Source: Rhodoplanes serenus
Lineage (GTDB): Bacteria; Pseudomonadota; Alphaproteobacteria; Rhizobiales; Xanthobacteraceae
Direction of reading: 5' to 3'
Assembly: GCA_945893145.1 (NCBI GenBank)
Contig: CAMDDZ010000002.1
Span: forward strand, 1-64,000
DNA length: 64,000 nt
The notes beneath the pieces are model-generated. The model was not told the origin of the DNA. It saw only the letters and a list, made by a program, of their open reading frames with translations, and searched no databases. Below are positions 50,972-59,034 of this stretch, one piece after another; positions within the stretch are counted from its first letter, which is position 1; each line of letters starts with the position of its first letter. The translations under genes and the position numbers were made by a program.

Positions 50972-51354
50972 TGGACACCAAGGACCTCGCCGACAAGGGC
51001 CTGAAACTTCGCAAAGAGATGGTCGGCGCCGATGCGGTTGAGCAGCGGATGGCGTCGCTCGGGCCGTTCGGCGAGCCGCTCCAGCACATCATCAACGCCT
51101 ACGCCTACGGCGATGTCTGGAGCCGGCCGGGCCTTTCGCTCGGCGTCAAAAGCCTCGCCATGATCGCCATGATGGCGGCCGCCAACCGGCCCACTGAGCT
51201 GCGCGTGCACATCAAGGGCGCGCTGAAGAACGGCTGCACGCCGGAGGAAATCCGCGAAATCCTGCTGCTGGTCGCGCTGTACTGCGGTATTCCGGCCGCG
51301 AACGAAGCGCACCGCGCCGCGGTCGAGGTGCTCAAGGAAGAGCAGAAGGCCTGA
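50971..51354 (+). CDS. Carboxymuconolactone decarboxylase (CMD)-family protein
   Basis: 127-residue small helical protein of the CMD/AhpD superfamily: GPFGEPLQHIINAYAYGDVW, LSLGVKSLAMIAMMAAANRP, ELRVHIKGALKNGCTPEEIR and LVALYCGIPAANEAHR. It has no CxxC, so it is not an AhpD-type peroxidase partner, and is nearer to 4-carboxymuconolactone decarboxylase. Its start overlaps the preceding stop by one base (TGATG), indicating coupling. It closes the operon and converges with the divergent Bug gene at 51368. Confidence 0.9.
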   Translation: MDTKDLADKGLKLRKEMVGADAVEQRMASLGPFGEPLQHIINAYAYGDVWSRPGLSLGVKSLAMIAMMAAANRPTELRVHIKGALKNGCTPEEIREILLLVALYCGIPAANEAHRAAVEVLKEEQKA

Positions 51355-51367
51355 AGGCGCCGCGCAC

Positions 51368-52393
51368 TTAGCGCAAGCTTGGCGCGATCTTCTTGAGGTT
51401 CTCGACCACCTGCGGCGGCGTGTCGTAGAGATGCGCGACCAGCTTCTCCAGATGCGCGGGCGGCCGGTAGGTCATGTCGAGCTTCATTTTCTGGGCTTCG
51501 GCAATCAGCTCCGGGTTCTTCACCGCAGCGACAATCGCGTCGCGCATGAACTGCACGCGATCCTGCGGCACGCCCGGCGGAAACAGGTAAGGCCGGCCGA
51601 ATTCGGTCGAGGAAAACACGAAGCGCATCAGCTGGCGCTGTTCCTCGTTTTTGGCGCGATCGAAGACCGACGGCACGTCGGGGATTTCCGCCAGCACCGA
51701 TTCCTCGGCGCGCAGGATGTAGCGGAGCTTGCCTTCGCGGAACAATTGCTCGTGGGCGCGGAGCTGGCCGAGCGACATGCAGGCGCCCTGCACTTCGTTA
51801 CGCTGGACCGCGAGGATGATGTCCTGCGCGCCGCGATAGCCTTCGACCAGATGGAATTTGGTGCCCAGCACCTTGTTGAGGACGGTCGGTACGATGCTGG
51901 TCGAGGAGCCGACGCCGACGCTGCCGACCAGAAGCTCGGTCGTGAACGCGTCATCGAGCGTCTTCACCGGCGCGTTGCCGGCCGCAACGCAGACCCGGCC
52001 GGGAAACGACGTGGCGCCGAGCCAGTTGTAGCGGCGCGCATCGGCCTCGATGTTCGGCAGGCCCATCACGGCCTGGCTCGGCAGGTTGCGCGAGATCGAG
52101 CCGATCACGCTGCCGTCGCGCGGCGCGCGGACATAGATGAAGTTTGCCGCCGCAAGCGCCGCAGCCTGCGGCATGTTCTGCACCACAACCGCGGGCTGGC
52201 CGGGCAGCTGCTTCGACAGATAGCGTGCCAGGAGCCGCGCGCCAACGTCATAGTCGTTGCCGACCTCGTAGCCGACGATGAGCTGGATCTGCCGGTTCTT
52301 GTAGAAGTCCTGCGCGCTTTGCGCCTGTGCGCCGAACGTCAAGCCCAGGAGCAACGCGAAGGCGGCGACGGCCCGATACGCAAACACCGGCAT
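51368..52393 (-). CDS. Tripartite tricarboxylate (Bug) receptor, divergent member
   Basis: 341 residues from ATG 52393 (MPVFAYRAVAAFALLLGLTF, signal ending GAQAQ); the frame is open upstream only through the C-terminal end of the isocitrate-lyase-like gene. The core motif is IQLIVGYEVGNDYDVGARLL instead of IxxIVPFxPGGxxD, and VVVQNMPQAAALAAANFIYV replaces VVENRxGAGG, so it belongs to a deviant branch. Last gene of the minus-strand set 57107-51368, five bases after the isocitrate-lyase-like gene. Ligand presumably a dicarboxylate-type acid used by these enzymes. Confidence 0.85.
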   Translation of the reverse strand: MPVFAYRAVAAFALLLGLTFGAQAQSAQDFYKNRQIQLIVGYEVGNDYDVGARLLARYLSKQLPGQPAVVVQNMPQAAALAAANFIYVRAPRDGSVIGSISRNLPSQAVMGLPNIEADARRYNWLGATSFPGRVCVAAGNAPVKTLDDAFTTELLVGSVGVGSSTSIVPTVLNKVLGTKFHLVEGYRGAQDIILAVQRNEVQGACMSLGQLRAHEQLFREGKLRYILRAEESVLAEIPDVPSVFDRAKNEEQRQLMRFVFSSTEFGRPYLFPPGVPQDRVQFMRDAIVAAVKNPELIAEAQKMKLDMTYRPPAHLEKLVAHLYDTPPQVVENLKKIAPSLR

Positions 52394-52398
52394 GCCGC

Positions 52399-53298
52399 CT
52401 ACTCCGCGGCGCGCCGCTGCGTCAGCGCGGCCGCCGCCTTGTCGTAACTTTCCTCGCGCGCCAGCAGCGGTTTCAGGCCGACCAGATCGTAATAGTCGTC
52501 GAGCGGGATCAGATGCTCCTGGCACGGTGCCAGCGTGTCGCTCTTCTTCAGAACCCGCAGCACGTTGCGTACCGCGTTGGCGGCGGCAAACAGCGCGAGC
52601 GACGGGAAGGTTGCCGAGCAGACGCCGGCCGCCTCAAGCTCCGGCAGGCTGCGCGCCTTGGGGCCCGCCGCCTGCGACAGCGTCGCCATATGGGGGCCGG
52701 GAATTTCGCGCAGCGCCCGCTTGATGTCGGGAATGGTATCGAAGCCCATGGGCTTCGCCATGTCGGCGCCCGCCTCCATGAAAAGCTGACAGCGCTCGAT
52801 CGCGGCTTCGACACCCTCAACGCTCGCCGCATCGGTGCGCGCCGCGATGAACAGGTCGGGGTCACGCCGCGCGTCGAGCGCAGCCTTCACCTTCGCCAGC
52901 ATCTGCTCGACCGGCACGATCTGCTTGCCGGGCAGATAGCCGCAACGGTTCGGGAACACCTGGTCGCTGATGAACAGGCCGGAGACGCCCGCGGCCTCGA
53001 AGGCGCGGATCATCTGCCGGACGTTGTTGACGCCGCCGAAACCGGTGTCGGCATCGACATAGACCGGAATCTCCACCGCGTCGCAGATGCGGCCGTAATG
53101 CGCCGCGTAGTCGCGCATGTTGGACTGGCCCATGTCGGCCTGCGCCAGCATGGAGCCAACCGCAGCGTAGCCGCCGGCGACAATCGCCTCGAAGCCCTCG
53201 GCCTCGATGATGCGGGCCGACAGCCCATCATAGGCGCCGGGCATCAGCACGAGCTTCTTGCCCGCCATGATGGCTCTAAGTTTCTTCCGGGCGTTCAT
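52399..53298 (-). CDS. Isocitrate lyase/PEP mutase-family enzyme
   Basis: 299 residues, start ATG 53298 after GGGAG. The family stretches are RAIMAGKKLVLMPGAYDGLS, YVDADTGFGGVNNVRQMIRA (metal-binding Asp pair), LFISDQVFPNRCGYLPGKQI (catalytic loop near Cys) and IAARTDAASVEGVEAAIERC. This group includes 2-methylisocitrate lyase, 2,3-dimethylmalate lyase and oxaloacetate decarboxylase. Substrate undetermined; the loop KQI with preceding Cys-Gly-Tyr differs from the KKCGH loop of isocitrate lyase. It follows LeuD-like and LeuC-like genes, so a C-C cleavage of a hydroxy-diacid made by that hydratase is plausible. Confidence 0.88.
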   Translation of the reverse strand: MNARKKLRAIMAGKKLVLMPGAYDGLSARIIEAEGFEAIVAGGYAAVGSMLAQADMGQSNMRDYAAHYGRICDAVEIPVYVDADTGFGGVNNVRQMIRAFEAAGVSGLFISDQVFPNRCGYLPGKQIVPVEQMLAKVKAALDARRDPDLFIAARTDAASVEGVEAAIERCQLFMEAGADMAKPMGFDTIPDIKRALREIPGPHMATLSQAAGPKARSLPELEAAGVCSATFPSLALFAAANAVRNVLRVLKKSDTLAPCQEHLIPLDDYYDLVGLKPLLAREESYDKAAAALTQRRAAE

Positions 53299-53324
53299 CT
53301 CGATGGCTCCCTCGTCGAATCTAA

Positions 53325-53957
53325 TTATCGCGCGCGGCTATCGAGCGCCATTTGCAGCCAGGGCTGCGTGGCGCGCATGCGGGTTTCCCACGCCACCGCC
53401 TCGTCCTTGTGCTTGAGCGTCAGCCCGATGTCGTCGAGACCTTCGAGCAGGCGCATGCGGTCAGCGGCCGGCATGTCGAAGCTGATGTCCGGGCCGCCCG
53501 GCCCGCTGATGCGCTGCGACGGCAGATCGACCGTGAATGGCGCCGAGCCGTTTGCCGTATTGACGCGCACGATGAAGGCGTCGGCCTGCTCAGGCCCCAG
53601 CACCACCGGCAGCAATCCGTTCTGCAGGCAGTTCTCGCGGTAGATGTCGGCAAAGCTCTTGGCCACGATGACGCGGATGTTGTTGGCGAGCATCCCCCAC
53701 ACCGCAGCCTCCCGCGACGAACCGGCGCCGAAATTCTGTCCGGTGACCAGGATGCCGGGATTGCGGAACTGCGGTTTGTTGAACACGAAGTCCGGGTTCT
53801 CGCTGCCGTCGTCGCGCATTCTGGTGCGCATGAACAAAAGCTTCTTGTAGTCCGGCTTGAGGTCGCGCATCGCCTGAACCGGCGCCACCTCATCGGTGTT
53901 GATGTCGTCGCGGATCAGCGGCACCGCGATGCCGGTGTGGCTGGTGAACGGCTGCAT
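53325..53957 (-). CDS. 3-Isopropylmalate dehydratase small subunit-like
   Basis: 210-residue swivelling-domain subunit of an aconitase-family hydro-lyase. ATG 53957 overlaps the leuC-like stop (TGATG). Motifs: IRDDINTDEVAPVQ and GQNFGAGSSREAAVWGML, which form the substrate pocket with the large subunit. It could be true LeuD or the small subunit of a related hydratase (dimethylmaleate, citraconate or methylmalate). Catabolic neighbours, and the absence of leuA and a clear leuB next to it, favour the second view. Confidence 0.85.
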   Translation of the reverse strand: MQPFTSHTGIAVPLIRDDINTDEVAPVQAMRDLKPDYKKLLFMRTRMRDDGSENPDFVFNKPQFRNPGILVTGQNFGAGSSREAAVWGMLANNIRVIVAKSFADIYRENCLQNGLLPVVLGPEQADAFIVRVNTANGSAPFTVDLPSQRISGPGGPDISFDMPAADRMRLLEGLDDIGLTLKHKDEAVAWETRMRATQPWLQMALDSRAR

Positions 53958-55363
53958 CACGCGCCTCCCAGTTGGCGGACGTCGGCAATCTTGCCGGCAA
54001 TCGCGCTGGCGGCGGCGGTGACCGGGCTGACGAGATGCGTGCGCACCTTCGGGCCCTGGCGGTTCTCGAAATTGCGGTTGGTGGTGGAGACGCAACGCTC
54101 GCCCGGTTCGCCGCGGTCGCCGTTGCCGCCCGCGCACATCGAGCAGCCCGACTCGCCCCAGAAAAAGCCAGCGTCGCGGAACACGCGGTCAAGGCCTTCG
54201 GCTTCGGCGGCGCGCTTCACCGTGGTCGATCCCGGCACCACCATCGCGACCACGCCCTGGGCGACATGGCGGCCGCGCACCACATCGGCGGCGGCCTGCA
54301 GGTCCGGCAGGCGGCTGTTGGTGCAGGAGCCGATGAATACGCGATGCACCGGAAGGCCCGCTATCGTCATGCCGGGCTGCAAGCCCATGTAACCGAGCGC
54401 GCTTTCCATCGCGGCGCAGCGGCTGCCGTCGGTGGCGGACGCCGGATCGGGCACGCGGCCGGAAATGCCAAGCACCTGGCTCGGATCGGTACCCCAGGTG
54501 ATCTGCGGCTCAAGCGACGAGCAATCGAGCGTGTGCTCGGTGTCGAACTTGGCGCCGTCATCGGACTTGAGCGTGCGCCAAATGGCGAGTGCGCGATCCC
54601 ACATAGCGCCTTGCGGCGCATAGGGCCGCCCGGCGAGCCATTGGAACGTGGCTTCGTCGGGCCCGACGAAGCCCGAGCGGCCACCCATCTCGATGTTGAG
54701 ATTGCACAGCGTCATGCGCTGCTCGATCGGCATGGCGCGCGCGGCGGAGCCCGCATATTCGACCACGTGGCCGCGGGCGCCGGAGCTGCCAATCTCGGCA
54801 ATGATGCGGAGCGCCACATCCTTGGCGCTGACGTGCGAGCCGAGGCGGCCCTCAAGCCGGATCAGCATCGATTTGGGCCGCTTCATCGCGATCATCTGGG
54901 TCGCGAGGATGTGCGTCATCTCGGTGGTGCCGCAGCCGAAGGCGAGCGCACCGAGGCCGCCCACCGTGCTGGCGTGGCTGTCCGGCACCGCGTGCGTCGC
55001 GCCCGGCAGCACCATGCCGAGCTCGGGGGCGATCACGTGGGAGATGCCCTGCTCCGGATCGTCGAGATCGAACAGTCGGATGCCGTTGCGGCGGCTGCCT
55101 TCGCGCATCGCCTTGATGAAGGCGGCGCCCGACGGGAAGCTGCCGTCATGGCGGCCAGGCTGCGTCGAAACCGTATGGTCCTGCGCCGAGAACGTCAGGT
55201 CGGGCCGCCGCACCGGCCGTTGCTGCTTCTGCAACTGCTCGAAGGCGTGGTGCGCGTGCAACTCGTGCAGCATATGCCGGTCGATGTAGATCAGCTCGCG
55301 GCCATCGGCGCGGCGGGCCACCAAGTGCGCATCCCAGATCTTGTCGAACAACGTGCCGGGCAT
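53957..55363 (-). CDS. 3-Isopropylmalate dehydratase large subunit-like
   Basis: 468-residue [4Fe-4S] hydro-lyase subunit similar in length and order to LeuC: TLFDKIWDAHLVARR, IYIDRHMLHELHAHHAFEQL, GATHAVPDSHASTVGGLGAL. Cluster ligands are Cys in IGSCTNSR and the CxxC in SGCSMCAGGNGD. Fully conserved NRNFENRQGP follows. Catalyses reversible hydration of an unsaturated or hydroxy diacid. With the LeuD-like partner it could be leucine isomerase, but the enzymes around it (isocitrate-lyase-like, HIBADH-like, enoyl-CoA hydratase) resemble a degradation route. Confidence 0.85.
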   Translation of the reverse strand: MPGTLFDKIWDAHLVARRADGRELIYIDRHMLHELHAHHAFEQLQKQQRPVRRPDLTFSAQDHTVSTQPGRHDGSFPSGAAFIKAMREGSRRNGIRLFDLDDPEQGISHVIAPELGMVLPGATHAVPDSHASTVGGLGALAFGCGTTEMTHILATQMIAMKRPKSMLIRLEGRLGSHVSAKDVALRIIAEIGSSGARGHVVEYAGSAARAMPIEQRMTLCNLNIEMGGRSGFVGPDEATFQWLAGRPYAPQGAMWDRALAIWRTLKSDDGAKFDTEHTLDCSSLEPQITWGTDPSQVLGISGRVPDPASATDGSRCAAMESALGYMGLQPGMTIAGLPVHRVFIGSCTNSRLPDLQAAADVVRGRHVAQGVVAMVVPGSTTVKRAAEAEGLDRVFRDAGFFWGESGCSMCAGGNGDRGEPGERCVSTTNRNFENRQGPKVRTHLVSPVTAAASAIAGKIADVRQLGGA

Positions 55364-55446
55364 GGCGGCCTTTCAGGCTAGACGATGGTTGTGCAGGACA
55401 TCTTGGGCGGGGCTGTCCGTGAAGGCAAGCCGACCCCAAGAGCGTG

Positions 55447-56223
55447 TCAGCGCCCGCGCCACTGCGGCGTTTTCTTCTCGACAAAAGCTTTCACGCCGCT
55501 GCGGAAATCCTCACTGCCGTAGGTCTGCCGCACCAGGTCGTCGCCGTTCGGCAGGCCGGCGTGCAGCAGGCGGCGGATCGCCTCCTTGGTCACCCGCATG
55601 GTGATGGGCGCGTGCTGCGCGAGACGGTCGCACAGTTCAGCCACCCGCTGGTCGATCGCCTCGGGCTGTACGATTTCGGCGAGGAAACTGCCCGCCAGTG
55701 CCTCATCGGCGGTGAGATTTTCAGCGAGCAGCAGCATTTTCTTGGCACGCGCACCGCCGAGTGCAGCCACCAACCGCGCGTAGTTCGCAACCGACAGGCA
55801 ATTGCCCAGCGTGCGCGCAATCGGCACACCGAAGCGCGCATTGGGCGTCGCGATGCGCAGATCGCAGCATGCCGCAATCGCAAGTCCGCCGCCGATGGCG
55901 AAGCCTTCGACCACGGCGAGCGTCGGCATCGGCAGCGCCTCAAGGCCCGCGAGATAGCGCTCCATCGTCTCCTCGTAGGCAATGCCGTCCTCGGCCGAGG
56001 TAAATTTCTGGAATTGCGCGATGTCGGTGCCGGCGACGAAAGCCTTGCCGCCCGCGCCGCGAAACACCGCGACCCGCACGCCATCTTCGTTTTGCAGGCG
56101 CTTGCAGATCTCGCCCAGCTGTTCGTACATCTGCCACGTCATGGCGTTGCGCGCGGCCTGGCGATCGAACACGATGCTGGCGACCGCGCCGGTGCGGCTG
56201 TAACGAACCTCGCCGTCGCTCAT
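55447..56223 (-). CDS. Enoyl-CoA hydratase/isomerase-family protein
   Basis: 258-residue crotonase. The first oxyanion motif is RGAGGKAFVAGTDIAQFQKF and the second is AIGGGLAIAACCDLRIATPN with ARFGVPIARTLGNCLS. The residue usually carrying the catalytic Glu lies in the PIARTLGN region and is not an evident Glu, so isomerase or other crotonase chemistry is possible. ATG 56223 overlaps the stop of the HIBADH-like gene (ATGA), so translation is coupled. It is followed 83 bases later by the LeuC-like gene. Confidence 0.87.
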   Translation of the reverse strand: MSDGEVRYSRTGAVASIVFDRQAARNAMTWQMYEQLGEICKRLQNEDGVRVAVFRGAGGKAFVAGTDIAQFQKFTSAEDGIAYEETMERYLAGLEALPMPTLAVVEGFAIGGGLAIAACCDLRIATPNARFGVPIARTLGNCLSVANYARLVAALGGARAKKMLLLAENLTADEALAGSFLAEIVQPEAIDQRVAELCDRLAQHAPITMRVTKEAIRRLLHAGLPNGDDLVRQTYGSEDFRSGVKAFVEKKTPQWRGR

Positions 56224-57107
56224 GACTGTTTCCCCGTGGTGCGGCGGCGAATTTCCTCGACCACCGCGCTGTTGTCGTAATTAGCCTCGCCGGCGCGCAC
56301 ACACGATTCCAGCACGTCGATATTCACGTCGAGGGCTGGCAGCCTTTGGCCCGCGCGCCCCGCCAGATCGTGGATTAGATGCATGTCCTTGAGCGATTGA
56401 TGGACATAGCCCTGCGCCTTGAACTCGCGCGTGACCATCTTGACGCCCTTGGTGTCCATGCATTGCGAGTAGGCCGCGGAGTCGCGCGCCACATCGAGAA
56501 ACGTCTTGGGATCGAGCCCGAGCCTTGTCGCGAACACCAGCCCTTCGGCGAGCGCGAGACGATTAAGGCCGAGAATGAGATTGATCGCGAGCTTTGCCCT
56601 TCCGCCATCGCCGGGCTTGTCGAAATGAACGCGGCGCGGAAATATCGCATCGAGCACCGCCTTGGCGTCGGCCGCTGCTGCGGCGTCGCCCGCGATCAGG
56701 CCGAGCCCCTCGCCCCGCCGGACTTGTTCGCTGGTGCCCGACACCGGCGTTTCAAGAAACCGGATGCCTTTCGACGCGACACGCGCAGCGAGCGCCGCGA
56801 TCCGGTCGGGATCGCAGGTCGAGGTGCAGAGCACGAGCTTGCCTGAACCGGCGGCGGGCACCAGCGATTGCTCGACGACCTCCTCGACCTGGTCGGTGTT
56901 GAACACCGAGAGCACCACAGTGTCGCAACGCGCGACCTCGGCAATCGACGCGGCCGGCTGCACGCCGCGCTGCGCCAGGCGGGCCGCCTTCGCCGGGTCG
57001 ATGTCGTAGCCCAGCACGCCGAAACCGGCCGCCAGCAACCGGGTCGACAGCGCATCGCCCATCAGGCCCAGCCCTACAAGGCCGACCACTTGCCTGCCAT
57101 CGCTCAT
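56220..57107 (-). CDS. Beta-hydroxyacid dehydrogenase (HIBADH/6-phosphogluconate type)
   Basis: 295 residues with nucleotide motif GLGLMGDALSTRLL and the family signature LETPVSGTSEQVRRGEG (substrate-binding loop). The catalytic Lys is in GDGGRAKLAINL; the usual following NN is NL. Oxidises a 3-hydroxyacid such as 3-hydroxyisobutyrate or 2-(hydroxymethyl)glutarate with NAD(P). GAGGAG precedes ATG 57107. It starts a six-gene minus-strand operon and is divergent from the thioesterase gene across 80 bases. Confidence 0.88.
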   Translation of the reverse strand: MSDGRQVVGLVGLGLMGDALSTRLLAAGFGVLGYDIDPAKAARLAQRGVQPAASIAEVARCDTVVLSVFNTDQVEEVVEQSLVPAAGSGKLVLCTSTCDPDRIAALAARVASKGIRFLETPVSGTSEQVRRGEGLGLIAGDAAAAADAKAVLDAIFPRRVHFDKPGDGGRAKLAINLILGLNRLALAEGLVFATRLGLDPKTFLDVARDSAAYSQCMDTKGVKMVTREFKAQGYVHQSLKDMHLIHDLAGRAGQRLPALDVNIDVLESCVRAGEANYDNSAVVEEIRRRTTGKQS

Positions 57108-57187
57108 GCGGACTCCTCAACGCATTGCCAATGCCGGTTGCCAATTCAGCGTGATTGCCGGACATTAGCAAGCGTGGTGGAGGAGGA

Positions 57188-57601
57188 ATGAAACCGAGCC
57201 TGCAAGCCGGCGTGTCGCTGACCAAGCGCATCGTCGTGGACCGCGAGCGCACCATCAGCTTCATGGGCGAGGACGCACGCGTCTATGCGACGCCGGCCAT
57301 GATCATGGATATCGAGCGCACCTGCCGCGAGCTGATCCTGCAACACGCCGATGCGGGTGAGGATTCGGTCGGCATCGAGGTCGCGGTGAAGCATCTCGCC
57401 GCCACGCTGCCCGGCATGACGGCCGAGATTACGGTGCGGGTGACCGCGGTCGAAGGCCGCAAGGTGATGTTCGAGGTGTCGGCGAAGGACGAGATAGAAC
57501 CGATCAGCAGCGGCACCCACGCGCGGTTCGTCGTCGACGTCGGCAAAACGGTCGAGCGGCTCAAAGCCAAGGCGGCCAAGCGCGACGCGCTGAAGAAGTG
57601 A
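57188..57601 (+). CDS. Thioesterase-family (FlK-like hot-dog) protein
   Basis: 137 residues from ATG 57188 with AGGAGG immediately upstream (GGTGGAGGAGGA). The pattern MKPSLQAGVSLTKRIVVDRE, TISFMGEDARVYATPAMIMD, HLAATLPGMTAEITVRVTAV and SSGTHARFVVDV fits the FlK fluoroacetyl-CoA thioesterase family of hot-dog proteins. It may release CoA from an acyl-CoA made in the neighbouring operons. It faces the DpgC-like gene tail to tail; the two stops are adjacent (57601 and 57602). Confidence 0.8.
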   Translation: MKPSLQAGVSLTKRIVVDRERTISFMGEDARVYATPAMIMDIERTCRELILQHADAGEDSVGIEVAVKHLAATLPGMTAEITVRVTAVEGRKVMFEVSAKDEIEPISSGTHARFVVDVGKTVERLKAKAAKRDALKK

Positions 57602-59011
57602 CTACGGCTTGCGGCTCGCCGCATTCCAGTATTTTTCCAGATTGGCAATCAGTGCCGGGCTGAAGTGGCAGTAAGCCTGCTCACGCGCATAGACCGCAAA
57701 GTAGCTGCGGAACATGTCGAGCGGTTCCTGGGTGATACGGAACGCCCGCCGGTTCGAGGCGGCGCTGACCACGCCCGAACTGGTGAGGCCGGTCACCACG
57801 CGTTCGATCGCGGCGTCCATGCCACCCGTGTCGACGATCTCGTCGCAGATCAGCCGCCCCTCGGGGCTGTCGCATTCGAGCCGCCGCTCGTACTGGATCG
57901 CTTGCCGCGCGATGCGGTCGCCGACCGCGCGCGGCAGCCGCATGTTGGCGGCGCCCGGAATGATGCCCTCCTTGCGCGCCGGCAACGTCATGAAGGCGTT
58001 GCACTCGGCCAGCACGTAGTCCACCGCGAGCAGAAGCTGGCAATGGCCGCCGATGGCAAAGCTCTCCACCGCCGCGATCCAGGGCTTCTCGATGGTCTGG
58101 CCGCCAAACTCGTCCGGTGGCGCGTCATTTCCCAAGGCGAGGCCGCGATAGAGCTTGTTGACGTAGCCTAGGTCGCGCGTGAGGTACCAGAGGAACGGAA
58201 TGCGGCCGTGATAAAGGTGCGTCAGATTGATGCCGGAGCCGAACACGCGCCGGCCCTTGTATTTCGGATGCTCGACCGTATCGCCGCGCAACACCGCGAC
58301 CTCGATGGACGGATCGAGCAGCGCGAGATCGACGCAAGTTTCCAGGCCTTCGAGCGTGGCCTGGTCCTCGGCGTTGAGAAAGCGCGGATTCTGATAGGTG
58401 ACGACGGCGCCCTTGCCGGTCCGTCGGATCGATCCGCCCGGCAACTCGACCACGCCATCCTTGGTGAACTTCGGCAGCAGTTCGCGCGATCGCGGCAGCG
58501 GCAACAGCATGGCCTGGCAAAGATGCCGCCCCGACCGTTCGCTGCGCAGCACGGCCGAGATGAAGATGCCCTGAGCGATCTCGAGCCCAGCCTTGTCGCG
58601 CTGGAGCGTGCCCTGCTCCGCCGCAATCTGCTTTTCGGTCGGCACCAAACCAGGAAATTCCCGCGCCGCCGCAGCGGCGAGTTCCTCGACCCGCACGAAG
58701 CGCGAGCGGCCGACGGTGAGCTTGTCGTAGACCGCATCGGTGTGCGCCCGCAGAAAGCGTGTTCGCGAGCCGATGGCGGCGTCTCGAATAAGTTTCGCGG
58801 CGCTCGCTTCGGCCGCGCTGTGGCGCGCCTTTGGTGGCAGCAGCGACAGCAGCCGCGCGGCGGCCTGCCAGTAAACGCCAAACGACTTCCGGTCCGCCGC
58901 AAAGGTTGCGGTCTTGCGCGGCGCGCTTTTGAGCCAACGTTCCACGTCCTTGGCTGGGAGGCCCGCAGCCTTGAGCGTTTCGATGTCCGGGTTGCTGGGC
59001 GGTTTCGTCAT
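57602..59011 (-). CDS. DpgC-like crotonase (cofactor-free dioxygenase type)
   Basis: 469 residues: an N-terminal helical domain (about residues 1-190) then a crotonase domain. This matches (3,5-dihydroxyphenyl)acetyl-CoA dioxygenase DpgC of glycopeptide synthesis in length and order; the stretch EGIIPGAANMRLPRAVGDRI followed by QAIQYERRLECDSPEGRLIC aligns well by eye. DpgC oxidises an arylacetyl-CoA with O2 and no metal or cofactor. ATG 59011 with GAGGAG upstream is used; the open frame beyond it is meaB in another frame. It is the last gene of the B12-mutase operon. The actual substrate and whether it uses oxygen are unknown. Confidence 0.82.
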   Translation of the reverse strand: MTKPPSNPDIETLKAAGLPAKDVERWLKSAPRKTATFAADRKSFGVYWQAAARLLSLLPPKARHSAAEASAAKLIRDAAIGSRTRFLRAHTDAVYDKLTVGRSRFVRVEELAAAAAREFPGLVPTEKQIAAEQGTLQRDKAGLEIAQGIFISAVLRSERSGRHLCQAMLLPLPRSRELLPKFTKDGVVELPGGSIRRTGKGAVVTYQNPRFLNAEDQATLEGLETCVDLALLDPSIEVAVLRGDTVEHPKYKGRRVFGSGINLTHLYHGRIPFLWYLTRDLGYVNKLYRGLALGNDAPPDEFGGQTIEKPWIAAVESFAIGGHCQLLLAVDYVLAECNAFMTLPARKEGIIPGAANMRLPRAVGDRIARQAIQYERRLECDSPEGRLICDEIVDTGGMDAAIERVVTGLTSSGVVSAASNRRAFRITQEPLDMFRSYFAVYAREQAYCHFSPALIANLEKYWNAASRKP

Positions 59012-59034
59012 GTGGCTGACTCCTCGCGCACGGC

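Noticed and set aside
52327..53643. 438-codon open frame on the plus strand
   Set aside because: Antisense to the isocitrate-lyase-like gene and the LeuD-like gene; low-complexity composition.
53972..55381. 469-codon open frame on the plus strand
   Set aside because: Antisense to the LeuC-like gene, whose motifs (GSCTNSR, CSMC) are unmistakable; no signals for an overlapping gene.
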